In this document: piece by piece, positions 37,124 through 48,006 of the stretch
How positions within the stretch are numbered: the stretch's first letter is position 1
Layout: every line of letters begins with the position of its first letter
Assembly (NCBI RefSeq): GCF_004193775.1
Contig: NC_041018.1
Span: 39,162,608-39,226,607, forward strand
DNA from: Glycine soja
Lineage: Eukaryota > Streptophyta > Magnoliopsida > Fabales > Fabaceae
Direction: 5' to 3'
DNA: 64,000 bases
Program-made: the position numbers and the translations under genes
The notes under the pieces: generated by a model
What the model was told of the DNA's origin: nothing
What the model saw: only the letters and a program-made list of their open reading frames with translations
The model's database searches: none

Positions 37124-38969
37124 TATTATTAGAAAAAACATCTTCAACGATGATTCTTTGAGACATTCGATAACAGTTTTGAATCGTTTTTAAAGCCAAA
37201 ATCGTGGAAAGTAAAAAACCATCTCAGAAGGGTATAATTTCTAAGACGATTTTATTCTAAAACATCTTAAAATGTCTTTTAAAAAATAATAAGAATTCTA
37301 AGACGATTTTTGGTAGAACTGTCTTAGAATTATTTTTTAAAAAAGAATTAAAAATTGCGTATTCTGAGATGATTTTTTCAAAAACCGTCTAAGAAAGTAA
37401 ACTTTTTAAGATGGTTTTCTAAGATGATTTTTGGAAAAACCGTCGTAGAATGTCTTTTTTTAAAACAAACAAATTTGAAGATTCTAAGATAATTTTTGAA
37501 AAAATCATCTTAAAATGTAGATTTTCTAAGATGGTTTTTAGAAGAACCATATTAAAATATTTAAAAAAAAATAAAAAATATTAAAAGAATTTAAGATTCT
37601 AAGATAATTTTTCCAAAAAACGTCTTAGAATATAAACTTTCTAAGAAAATTTTTCCTAAAACCTTAGAATGTCTTTTAAAAAAAAATCAAAAATTGAATA
37701 GTTAACTCTGTTAGAAATGACAATAGAGCATTTACTATAAAGCACCAACCCTCTATGACCTAGCCATTTAAAACAAGGATCCTCTAGATCCAAATCATGA
37801 TAACTAAATTACTAAAACTATCTTTGCAGGATATTTACCTAGCTAACTAGGCTTAAAATCATAACAAAATCAAATGCCATGTTATAATGATTTCAGCAAT
37901 CAGTGACAAGAAAAACTAAAGTCATAACCTCAATTTAAAATCTCCTTTTGTACTTCCTTGGATGCTAGGAGGGCAGTAGCAACCTTAGCATCGATTTTTC
38001 TCTATGAGATTTTTAAACCTTCCACCATTATATGCCCTTGATCTTTTGGTAGACATGGACCTAGGTCCAAGGAGATAGTTTTTGCCTGTAGTATTACTTC
38101 GGATACACGATATTGCATTTTTTTTAGAAAAGGTATGTTCACTATCTTGGGAATACAAGTTCATATCCTCGTATGCTACATCAATTTTAACCTTCTTGAC
38201 ATTAGGCTCAGCCTAAGACATGCTCAGTGTGTTGTCTGCGCTAAGCGTGCAAGCAAGCACTGGTGCTAAGCGCACAACACGCTCTAAGCACGAAAACATG
38301 CATCTACGCTGAGCGAGCAGAGCGCGCTAAGCGTAAGTACGAAGGCCCAAATCCACTTTAGCAACTTGAAACACAAAATAGCAAATTAGGTCACAATGTG
38401 AAAATGGAAAGAAAAAAAAGAAAAACCTAATATTGTGACTGTAGAAGAGGCCGACGAGGATGAGGAGGAGGGAGAGGAAGGTGAGGTTGGAGGGGCATGG
38501 CTGGCTGCGAAAGGAGGTGTCGGCGAAGGCGATGAGGAGAGAGGTGATAGATGGAAAGACAATGAAGGTGTCAAAGTTGGCATGGCAGAGGAGATTGGTG
38601 TTGGTAAAGATGGTGAGATAAAAGATGAGTGTGGTGGGGAAGAATTTTTTGGCAATGGGGAGGATGAAGGGGTCGTGGTGGAGAAACCTTAATTTTTTTC
38701 AACCTTTATTGTGACTGTGTGAGAGCGAGAGAGTTGTGCGAATAATGAGAGAGCATGAAGGAATAAGGATACATAAATGAAAAGCGATTTCAATGACGGT
38801 TTTTCCAAAATCAACCGTCTTTGAACACTTGCTTTTAAAGATAATTTTTATAAAACTATCGCCGTTCATTTCATTTTATTTACAAATTTATCACCATATT
38901 TTATTTTAACACGATTTCAAAGCAACCATTGTGAATCTGACATTGTTAAATACTATTTTTTTAGTAGTA
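37124..38969. mobile_element. Degraded CACTA-like element with palindromic subterminal repeats
   Basis: The left end TATTATTAGAAAAAACA and the right end ACTATTTTTTTAGTAGTA are near-inverted copies and resemble worn CACTACTAGAAAAA termini. The left 600 bases repeat a palindromic unit of the type TTCTAAGACGATTTTT / AAAAACCGTCTTAGAA (about 37245-37670), and related units recur near the right end (38785-38870). A GCTAAGCG-rich stretch lies at 38225-38335. The overlapping antisense frames at 38386-38692 are low-complexity and probably not genes. No transposase and no clear 3-bp duplication was found. Confidence 0.45.
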
Positions 38970-38970
38970 C

Positions 38971-40197
38971 ACTAGTGCTTGAATTTTCTTTAATTAAATT
39001 AAATTATCAAAATATGGTTATAAGGGTATTTTATGTAGCACATTGGAGTCTGGACTCGAGTATATTGTCGACATATGAACAAATACGTATACACAAACTG
39101 CTAAACAAACAGTAATGTATATAGTAAACAATCATCTCTTATCCATTGGAAAGAAGGAATACTTACACCACAAATAAGTAATGCACCATCATGGATTGAT
39201 ATCAGATATTGTGCTGTTGATTATCCTTTTTCTAGAACTAAAGTGATGTTATTATCCATGTGTCTAATCTGCATTTCTAGGTCAAAAGATGACACCTATT
39301 TCTTTAATCTTTCCAACAAAACAACGTTTTTTGGTAAGTTCTTAGAACTTGCTTATGAAGAAATAATAGGAAAAAAAATAGAAGCCGACTATGAAAGAAA
39401 AAGGTCAATTACTAAGATAATAATATTTGTAAACGCTCGCCCAAATATATCGTTAGTTTTATATATATGAGTCTTTCTTAAGGTGTATTCCCTAATTCTT
39501 TTAACTTCTCTCGCGTGATTCTTTGTGGATTTCATGGGGGCTACAAATCTGAATTCCAAATGGGTTCTTTGCATTTGGATATAAAACAACCAATTATCAA
39601 AAAGTGATTGTAACTTTGTTAGCTAGGCGGACTTTACTTGACTTCAATGTGTCTTTCCATCTTTAGTTTATTTATCTAGTCAATGATTGATATAAGGAAA
39701 CAAAAATATAATATTATTATTTTTATCGAAAAAAAACATATTCTTTTTTTAAGGAAAAAACAATATTATTCTAAAAAACTATTATCTATTAATATACAAA
39801 AACATATCAAAGATTAAAATTATTTTTACTCCTTTAAAAAAATTAAAATTATCTTTACTGGTTTGTTTTTTTTATCTAATAAATGTTAGTATAGAGAGAG
39901 AGATGAAAAGAGGGAGAGAGAGGGAGATTGTTCTAGGAATATAGAAAAGTTATTTTCATCCATAACTCTTTAAAATATTAAATTTTATGAATTCACCAGT
40001 TAAATTAAAAGTTTTTATTGAATAGTAAGTCTGCAGTTTTTTTTATAAAAACTAAAACTATTCAATATTATTATTTAATTAAGTGTATCGCATTGGTGTA
40101 TTTTTAAAATAAATTTTATTTATTTATTTATTTAAAATTTAACATACATAACTGTTGAATTAATATCTAAATATTACATAATTAAATAAATAAAATG

Positions 40198-40241
<44 letters not shown>

Positions 40242-42127
40242 TAACGATATTAACTTTACCATAATTACTCAAAGTAATTTTCTCTAGAAAAAAGTCACGC
40301 TTTAACGGTATTTTATTTATTTATCTGAATGGGTGAATACGTCTTTATATCCTTTTTAATACTATAAAAGGTTGAGGAAATTACAGCAACGCTCCATTCA
40401 CTTTTATCAAATTACACATAATTTTATTATTTGTATTTTTCTACACTAATTCCTGTTTAAGTTTAAAAATATTAACACTCTCTTCAATGTTTAAAAACAT
40501 TACACTTGACATCTCCTCAATATTCCTTCAAATCTTACGTTAACATTCCTATAAGAAAGGTGAATATAATTGTTAAAAAAGTAAGGAATGTTTATGCAAT
40601 TACACAAAATCTAAAAAAAATAATACTGTGATTTATTCTAAAAGGTTAATTTGAAAGTCGGTTTTCATATAGATTGATATTGCTCTCATCTTCATTCGAA
40701 AGATATTACTCTCATCTTGAATAAGTTTCTTCAAATGATGGGAACACTATTTTTTGAGTCAAATCTTGCATTTATATAAGATTAAATTTATTTTAAGATG
40801 ACGTTAACAATTAATATTCATCGTCACACAATTCTATATTTTTTTATCGATGTAATTTTAAGAATCAAACTCCGGTATTTAAAGATTTATAACAACTCAG
40901 ACGTGTTACTCAATTAACAAACTTGGAACTCTTACTACACACTTATGTATGATTATATAGAAATTATATATCTTTGATCACAGTAAAAAAAATCCCTAGT
41001 TATTTATACTTTTCATGACAAGATTTATTAATTAAGTTGAAGTGTAGAAACTAAATTATTATTGATTCACTTAAACTAAGATCTAACCACGACTTTCACA
41101 TATAATGATATTTTTTATTTTAATTCACAAATATTAATTTATTAATTTTTCTTATAAATATCAGTGAGAAAAATTTGAACTCTGACGTTTTTTTTCTTCT
41201 CTCTTCATTCTTAAATCTTTATTTTTAACTATCAAGTCAATATATTATATCTATTTTCATATATAATCATATATTGTGCTTCTGCCACTAAAATTATTAC
41301 CGACATTGATAGAAGGAACACTCACATGCATGGTTACAGGGATCAAATATTGGAGAGATTAGAGAATTGCTTACGAGGGAGTGGGAGGCTAAGGTGTTTA
41401 CCATCTCTTCTTGAGAAATGAACGTGGTTGGCTGATTCTCGGGTAAAATGTTTTTTCAACACACATACACATATATACATGGACGGATCTATTTATTGAA
41501 GAAAGGGGGTAATTTTCCCCACTAGATTTTTATTTTTTCTTAGTATATCATGTATGTATAGTTATAAATGATTTTTATAACTTAAAATTTAATTAAATAA
41601 ATAAATTATAATATAAATTTTGTCCTCACTAATTTATATATGAGTTTTGCTCCCAATACTAAAATACTCTGAATTCGTATATAAGGATTAACTTTTTTAC
41701 TACATGCTTAAGAACATAATCATTTGTCAATTATACTACTCCATGTTAAACTATAGCAACTTTAAAGCATATTTATAAATTCAATGTCATATTTATAATA
41801 TCCCTGAAATTCTTCTAACTTTATTTAAACAGTATTATAGACCTCCTGAAGACGGTTTACAAACAACAAAGTGGGATGCTTTTTTGTCACGGATGAAACA
41901 AATCCTATATGCCTAAGCCATCCTTGACCACTTAACCACGTGTAGTTTCATACTTAATCCACATGCAAGATATTAAATATTCTTTAGTTTTATTCTAATT
42001 CATAAAGTATATGAATCTCCCCTAAAAAATAAACTATATGGATCCATAATATGGATGGATCCAATTGTGTTGATTATAAAAATTATTTATATATGTAGTT
42101 AATTAATCCGTAATAAAGGATATATTT
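38971..42127. other. AT-rich intergenic, no gene recognised
   Basis: More than 3 kb with no supported gene. The frame at 39243-39470 has no recognisable domain. A (TA)n microsatellite lies at 40199-40236 and GAGA-rich sequence at about 39894-39930. Confidence 0.5.
40199..40236. repeat. (TA)n microsatellite
   Basis: An uninterrupted TA dinucleotide run of about 38 bases, read directly from the sequence. Confidence 0.9.
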
Positions 42128-42391
42128 AGTGTGTATTTCGATAAACGTTAATAAAATTAATTTTATAAAAATAATTTTAAAATAATATGATTTATGTTTG
42201 GATGTTTTAATTAAGTTAGGATAAAATTTAATACAAATTTTTTTATTCAACATATAAGTTATTTTTTAAAATTATTTCAACTCATAATCAATTATAGGTT
42301 TAAAATTTATTTTGATTTCTTTTCTAATGTGACATCAAATATCAATTTTAAACGCAGAATCAAATCTCCAACACAAAATCAAACGTACACT
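42128..42391. mobile_element. MITE, 264 bases, with 7-bp flanking repeat
   Basis: The ends AGTGTGTATTTCGAT and ATCAAACGTACACT are inverted copies, and TATATTT flanks both sides (42121-42127 and 42392-42398). The interior carries AATTTTATAAAAATAATTTT and ATGTTTGGAT motifs typical of an abundant legume hAT-like MITE family. There is no coding capacity. Confidence 0.6.
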
Positions 42392-42877
42392 TATATTTAT
42401 GCTTTCGTTCTTGTTATTCTGTTAGAATCTATTTGAATTTCAAACTCCTTTGTAGTACATCTCTTATTGTGATCCACTAATTCATGATTGAGAGCTTGAC
42501 CTCCAGCAACAAAGAGGACATAACACTATTGTCGATCGAGTGGAAAAATTTCCATACAAATCTATTGAAATGTTTGCATTGCCAGCTATTAAACAGTCAT
42601 AGTAATGTACTCCATCGTAATTCTTTTCCTTTTTAAGATTTTGACACTCCTATTCTTTATTTTGCAGGGTAGTTGACTCCAAATTTTGGTCCGTCAGTTA
42701 TTCTACAGTTATTGTTCTTGTGTTAAGCATGTTTATTGAAACAAAATTAGCCTTTTTTTCGCACAAACTACATCAATGTTGTTATGTGATTCTTGGCATG
42801 TCAAAATGCTCATATATCCCAATTCTATCTTGTAGTCTTTTTTTTTTTGTCCAAAATAGGCAAAAAGAATATTGCAA

Positions 42878-42939
42878 GTGTGGAAATAAGAGGGATTAGA
42901 ATGTGTCAGTGTGGAAATAAGAGGGATTAGAATGTGTCA
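42878..42939. repeat. Exact 31-bp tandem duplication
   Basis: A 31-base unit starting GTGTGGAAATAAGAGGGATT is repeated twice head to tail (42878-42908 and 42909-42939) with no mismatch. This indicates a recent local duplication. Confidence 0.85.
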
Positions 42940-43546
42940 TACTTAGTGTTATACCATCTTGCCGATTAAGGAAATTACTGTATATCTTTATAATAAGATA
43001 ACTTCTCTCTTCAAAGAGATAAGGAATGTAAGAAAGTAATATTTTGTAATCCTCTATAGTCTAAATATTTGAATATTTTCGTGAATTATAGTCCTCAACA
43101 TTATTGTGTACAGAACATTGTTACATACGAAATTTTTTACTAAAAATCCACCAATGAGATTGATTTTTTATTGGACAAATACTATTAAAGAATTAAAAGA
43201 TATCGTAAAGTTTATGTCTTCTCAAATCTCAACTTTAATAGAATACAATGCAAACTAAATTCCTTTGCATACTCCTAATTAATCCCTTATTATCAATACG
43301 GCATAAACTAGTGAAGTCAAGTTAAGAACTATAAATTGTTTGGCTTTGTGAAAGAATGAATTAGTTAAGCTTAACTCATTTATTTAAATAAGTATAATTG
43401 AAAATTTATACTTGACTTGTTTAAAAAATAAATAAAGTTCGAGCTTAGTTTGTTTAGTTTATTTATAATTTAATTATTTTTTATTTTTCAAAAAAAATCT
43501 TTAAATTATTTTTTATCTTTACCAATTTAGCATTTAAGAAAATTAC

Positions 43547-43550
<4 letters not shown>

Positions 43551-43609
<59 letters not shown>
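43551..43609. repeat. (TA)n microsatellite
   Basis: An uninterrupted TA run of about 59 bases in AT-rich intergenic DNA. It is probably length-variable between accessions. Confidence 0.9.
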
Positions 43610-43613
<4 letters not shown>

Positions 43614-44391
43614 CATGTGATATGATGATAGTGAGGCATGTATACATACGTACAAACAAACTATATAAGAATGATTACTGCTGAGTCTTTTTATTGATAA
43701 GAATTAAAAATAAGTAAAAAAAATTATAATAATTCATGTTTCATATTTAATGAATTGAATTAGACTTTTTGATGATTAATCTTGAGTTTGTAAAACTTAA
43801 ATTTGTCTCATTTAAATAATCAAATATAATCTTAAACTTAAGCTTATCTATTTAATTAAATAAAGTAGTTTTTTTTGTATAATTTTAGATTTTTTTTGGT
43901 ATGGTAAAAAAACTAGTTTAAACAAATATTTAGTAAATTAATCCAAAAGGTTGACATAATGTAAAATCAAATTCGTGTTTAATTATATTTTGAGTAAGAT
44001 TAGTCTCTGATTCAAGTTGAAGGATAAGTATAATCTCTAATCCATGAAAAAAAAATATGTATTTTACAAATCAATAAACTGAAATAGTTGATAAATAATT
44101 CAACTAATAATTTAAACCCCCGTTAAGAGGTAATTGCAATATTCTTTCCCAATTGATGAATAAGCAATATGACAACACAATAAACTCAAGCTTCTATATA
44201 CATTAAATGTGGAATATCAAGCTTTCCCTTGTACGAAGATGATGAATCTGTAGAGATGACAATCATTTTCAATCGATTTTGACCATAATCATAATCAATC
44301 TTAATTGTCCACTATATATTAGTAATTGAATCAAATTAAAAGCAAATATAGAGCTTTAAAACCAAAATTGATCGAATGTCTCTCTCTCTCT

Positions 44392-44457
<66 letters not shown>

Positions 44458-45383
44458 AAAGAATTGTTTGTAGTAATATCCACTTTTTGTGAACAGTAAT
44501 CTCCACATTTAATCACATGTATTGAATAGTCTGAATGTTTTTGCTTTTTAGTGAATGAATAATCTGAAAGCTGCAAAGATCCTTATATACGTAACATTAA
44601 TTTGAAAGTATTTTTTTTACATTACCTCTTTTTTTTTAAAAAAAAAAAGAAGGTAAAGTAATTCTATCGCTTATGATTAACAGAGCTGTTCACATGTGTT
44701 GGGGTCCTCTATGACCTCATTACCGAAATTTTGGCCACACGTCTCTTTTCCTTCTTTAATCACTTTTTTTGGGGGCAGCTTTGTTTATTTTAGTATTTTA
44801 TTTTCTTTAAAGAGAGGGGCAGGGCAGAAGGCATGTGATCAACCAAATATCTTTGTCCACATCAAGTCATACTCAAATCAACAACTTCAATATAGTTGAC
44901 GATTATCCAAATCCAAAAGACACAAAAAGAAGAAACAACAACATTATATATAGCATTAATTCCTTCCTTGGCCCATAACTAGCGTATTTACATGAAATTC
45001 TGATTGGCACAAACAACATATTCCATGAAGATTCCTATCATCGATCCATACTCAAATAATTGTCACTACAATGCTCGCCAGCTCTTAATTTATAACTCCA
45101 TCACTCACTAATCTCTTACAATTTAATTACAAAAGCTACCATAAGACTAAACTAGCAATTAACAACACCAAAAAGTAGACACCCCCTAAATCTCTCTAAC
45201 GTTCTCCTTCCAACAACGTGGGGTTTCTCGAAAACACCCCATGCACATTTCCTCTTCTCATAATAAAAGAGAAAATAAACTTAGAAAAAAATGTAAAAGC
45301 TTGAAATTAATTCTAACTAGCTTGTAGCTACTTCTAACTTTAACAAATGTGCACCCAACCCAATTTTAACGGTTCTAGTGAGT
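43610..45383. other. Intergenic 3' side of the bZIP gene, no gene recognised
   Basis: AT-rich sequence. Apart from the compound microsatellite at 44384-44455 and a T8A10-like hairpin at about 44630-44650, nothing structured was found. The short frames at 44394-44576 and 44696-44899 are microsatellite-derived or lack domains. Confidence 0.45.
44384..44455. repeat. Compound (TC)n(TA)n microsatellite
   Basis: A short TC run ending at about 44392 is followed by a TA run of about 60 bases (44395-44455). An apparent 60-residue frame here is only the repeat translated as alternating Ile-Tyr. Confidence 0.9.
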
Positions 45384-45406
45384 GGGGGGGGGGGGGGGGG
45401 GGGGGG
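45384..45406 (+). repeat. Homopolymer of 23 G
   Basis: Twenty-three consecutive G residues, very unusual in this AT-rich DNA, lie about 140 bases past the stop codon of the bZIP gene. On the bZIP transcript strand it would be poly-C. It may be length-uncertain in the assembly. Confidence 0.8.
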
Positions 45407-45547
45407 CGATATTCATATAATCAACAGCTTAATTTATTATATAGTAAGCTAAACGACGTGGTGCGTAATTTGATATTTCATCATATACACAGTCTCTTAT
45501 TTTTGTTGTTGTTACTTTTAGTTATAATTTGACACTATGACACTATA

Positions 45548-45985
45548 CTATTGTGAAATCATCATGGTGCCTAAATTTTGATAAAGATCCGAGAGTCTAG
45601 CCATAAGGGTCACGGATTCGGATCTAAGACGTTCATTCTGCACGGAAAGTAGAAGATTCTGGTGCATGGTTAAGAATAACCGGTTTTTGTATTCTTGGTT
45701 TTCCGTTCTCAACCGGTTCAGTTGGTTCGTGAGGTTCTCCAAATGCCGCTTCTTTCTCCAGCGGGACCGCCTGGCCGACTCCCGGTTCGACTGCATTCGC
45801 CTAAGCTTTCTCTCGTGCATGGACCGGACTTCCCGGTTCGAACCTTGTGAACCGGATCCCAACCCGGGGCTGGCCGGTTCGTTAACGAGGGAAAATAGCT
45901 CCTCTATTTCACTTGGAGTGAACATGGTTTCAAGAACCGGGAAGTATGAGGAATGAACCGCTTCAGCTTCTTCGTGGAAGAACAT
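45548..45985 (-). CDS. bZIP transcription factor, group S type, single exon
   Basis: A 145-residue nuclear DNA-binding protein. The basic region is about 57-80 with the invariant N67-x7-R75 signature (NRESARRSR). A long leucine zipper follows in register: L85, L92, Y99, T106, L113, L120, L127, L134. The short acidic N-terminus (PSEIEELFSLV at 24-34) and lack of introns fit group S bZIPs, whose members usually dimerise with group C and bind ACGT elements. The tryptophan in the hinge (SRWRKK) and the long zipper recall Arabidopsis bZIP4, but I am not certain of the orthologue. There is no sucrose-control uORF upstream, so it is not an S1-type gene. A TATA-like TTAAATAG lies on the minus strand near 46104-46112. 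The overlapping plus-strand frame 45666-45956 is a shadow. Confidence 0.88.
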   Translation of the reverse strand: MFFHEEAEAVHSSYFPVLETMFTPSEIEELFSLVNEPASPGLGSGSQGSNREVRSMHERKLRRMQSNRESARRSRWRKKRHLENLTNQLNRLRTENQEYKNRLFLTMHQNLLLSVQNERLRSESVTLMARLSDLYQNLGTMMISQ

Positions 45986-46139
45986 TGTTGTTGTTGCAAC
46001 AAGAAAATTAAAGAGGAAATTGAACCGGAATGTGTTCCAAAAAATGAACCGGAGGGTGGAAAGGAGGGGAAAAGGGAAGAACGTAAGTGTAGGGGACGGC
46101 TATTTAAGGTGAGAAAAAAGATGCAAAACATAACATGTG

Positions 46140-46953
46140 GGGCCTACCACAGCAAAAGAAATTGGAAAGCTACGCGCATTTGTCCAAAGAAAAAAAGTAG
46201 GGTAATATATGTCACTTTAAAAATGACTATTATTTAAAATAAAAAAAAAGATTATAATAGGAGAAGGTACTCTCTCTTATAAGGTCAGAAAAAATCATTA
46301 AGCTCTGTAAAAAAAAAAGTTAAAAAATTTATCTATCGCCTACTAACAAAAAAATTGAGAAGACTCGACCAAAATACGTACATTTGATTATTATATTTTA
46401 AAAACAAGTGAAATTTGTCCTCTGTTATAATTTTGTTAGTCTTATTAATTAATTTGTTAACATAACTAATGACTACCAGTCACACAATATGTATGCTGCG
46501 ATAATTAAATAGTATTGTAAACTAATTCCACTGTATTTTAGATAAATGAAAACTAAAATAACAACTTTTAAAATATAAGAATTAGAACTAATTTTTACCA
46601 AATTTCAAGACATTCAAAACACATTTGTTGAAAGAGAGAAAAAAAAAAGGGTTTTCAGACTTTCAGATGTACGTATGGATGGGTGTCTTTCTTTTAGTAA
46701 AATCATCAACTATTCAATTCCATGCAAACTTTAGTGGTGGGGGGATTCATTGGAGGATCTAAGAGCTCTTTTATTTATTTATTTTATATTTATGATTAGG
46801 GTAAAACAGTGGGGTCCTCATGAAGACTGGCTTTAGCTTAATGACGAAGGATCAACCAAAAACGCGTATGCAACGAATTGGATTAGAAAGTTACCGGTCA
46901 CCGCCACTACTGCGCCGAAGTCAGTTTGGACACGCACATGGAAGGTGAAAAAG
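46140..46953. other. Upstream region of the bZIP gene, no other gene recognised
   Basis: AT-rich region with no convincing frame. It probably contains distal regulatory sequence of the bZIP gene, but I cannot assign any single motif. Confidence 0.4.
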
Positions 46954-47998
46954 CTGAAATTTTTACATAAACATAAAAAAAAAAAACTAATATATACACA
47001 AACATATATATCTTTTTGCTATTTACACAAACATAATTTTTATATTTTTATTATTCATAGTATAAATTTAAATTGAGAGAACTGAATTTCTATTGTGATT
47101 TTTAAAAAAATTTACAAAATCAAGTTGAGAATTCGGTCTCTTGGATTCTCAACTATATTTTATTTTTTTGAAAAAATATTTTTAAAAGATAATAAAATAA
47201 TATAAATAAAAGAAATTAATTCAAAATAATAAAATTAGAAAATATAAACAAAGACAAATTAATTTTAAATAGCATTTTAACATGTGTATTTACATATAAT
47301 AATAATAAAATATTTTATCTTTTATGTCATTTTTAAGATTTTTATTAAAATGTACAATATAAAAAATTATAATTTAATATAAATTAATATTTATATTTAT
47401 TTAAGATATCATACATTTTTTTATTGTCACAATGGTACTACTTAAATAACTTATAAAATTAACGCAATTAAATTTTTATTTAAGTGGTTAAATTTTTTTT
47501 TTTGTTTTCCTATTACAATTATAAAGATGTTGTGTATTTTCCTAAGTTTTGATTTTTGTTTCGTTGGATTCTTTGACATAAAAATAATCCAATTAAATTA
47601 TGATATAATTTTTTAATTATCAAATAAGTATTTAAATAAATTACAAACTTAAGACACTTGAAGATGTTGTGAATACTACTTAAAATTAATTTTTCCTTAT
47701 TTATATTTTCTAATTTTATTATTTTGAATTAGTTTCCTTTATTTATATTATTTAATTTTATTATCTTTTAGAAAAAATATTTTTTTCAAAAATAAAACAC
47801 AGTTGAAAATTTGAATTGGAGGGACTCGAATTCTCAATTTGATTTTGTAAATTTTTTTAAAAAAAATCATAATGTAAATTCGGATCTACAAACTCAAATT
47901 TACACTATCAATAATAAAAGTGTATGTGTGTAAATAATAAAGAAATATGTATGTTTGTGTATATATTAGTTTTTTGTTGTATGTTTGTGTAAAAATTT
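46954..47998. mobile_element. Long-terminal-inverted-repeat element, Mutator-like, non-autonomous
   Basis: The arms of about 320 bases are inverted copies: AAATTTTTACATAAACATAA and ACTAATATATACACAAACAT at the left, and their complements at 47950-47998. Matching internal segments include GAGAATTCGGTCTCTTGGAT at about 47134 against its relaxed complement at about 47815-47845. The 8-bp TGAAAAAG flanks both ends (46946-46953 and 47999-48006), in the range of Mutator-type duplications. The centre, about 47280-47680, is AT-rich and non-coding. Confidence 0.6.
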
Positions 47999-48006
47999 TG
48001 AAAAAG

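Noticed and set aside
38386..38692. Overlapping frames of about 85-89 residues on both strands, acidic on plus and Ser/Pro-rich on minus
   Set aside because: Both are low-complexity products of a GAGGAGGGAG-type tract inside the CACTA-like element; no domain, start context or intron supports either.
45666..45956. 96-residue plus-strand frame
   Set aside because: Antisense shadow of the bZIP coding region, which has a clear basic region and zipper on the minus strand.
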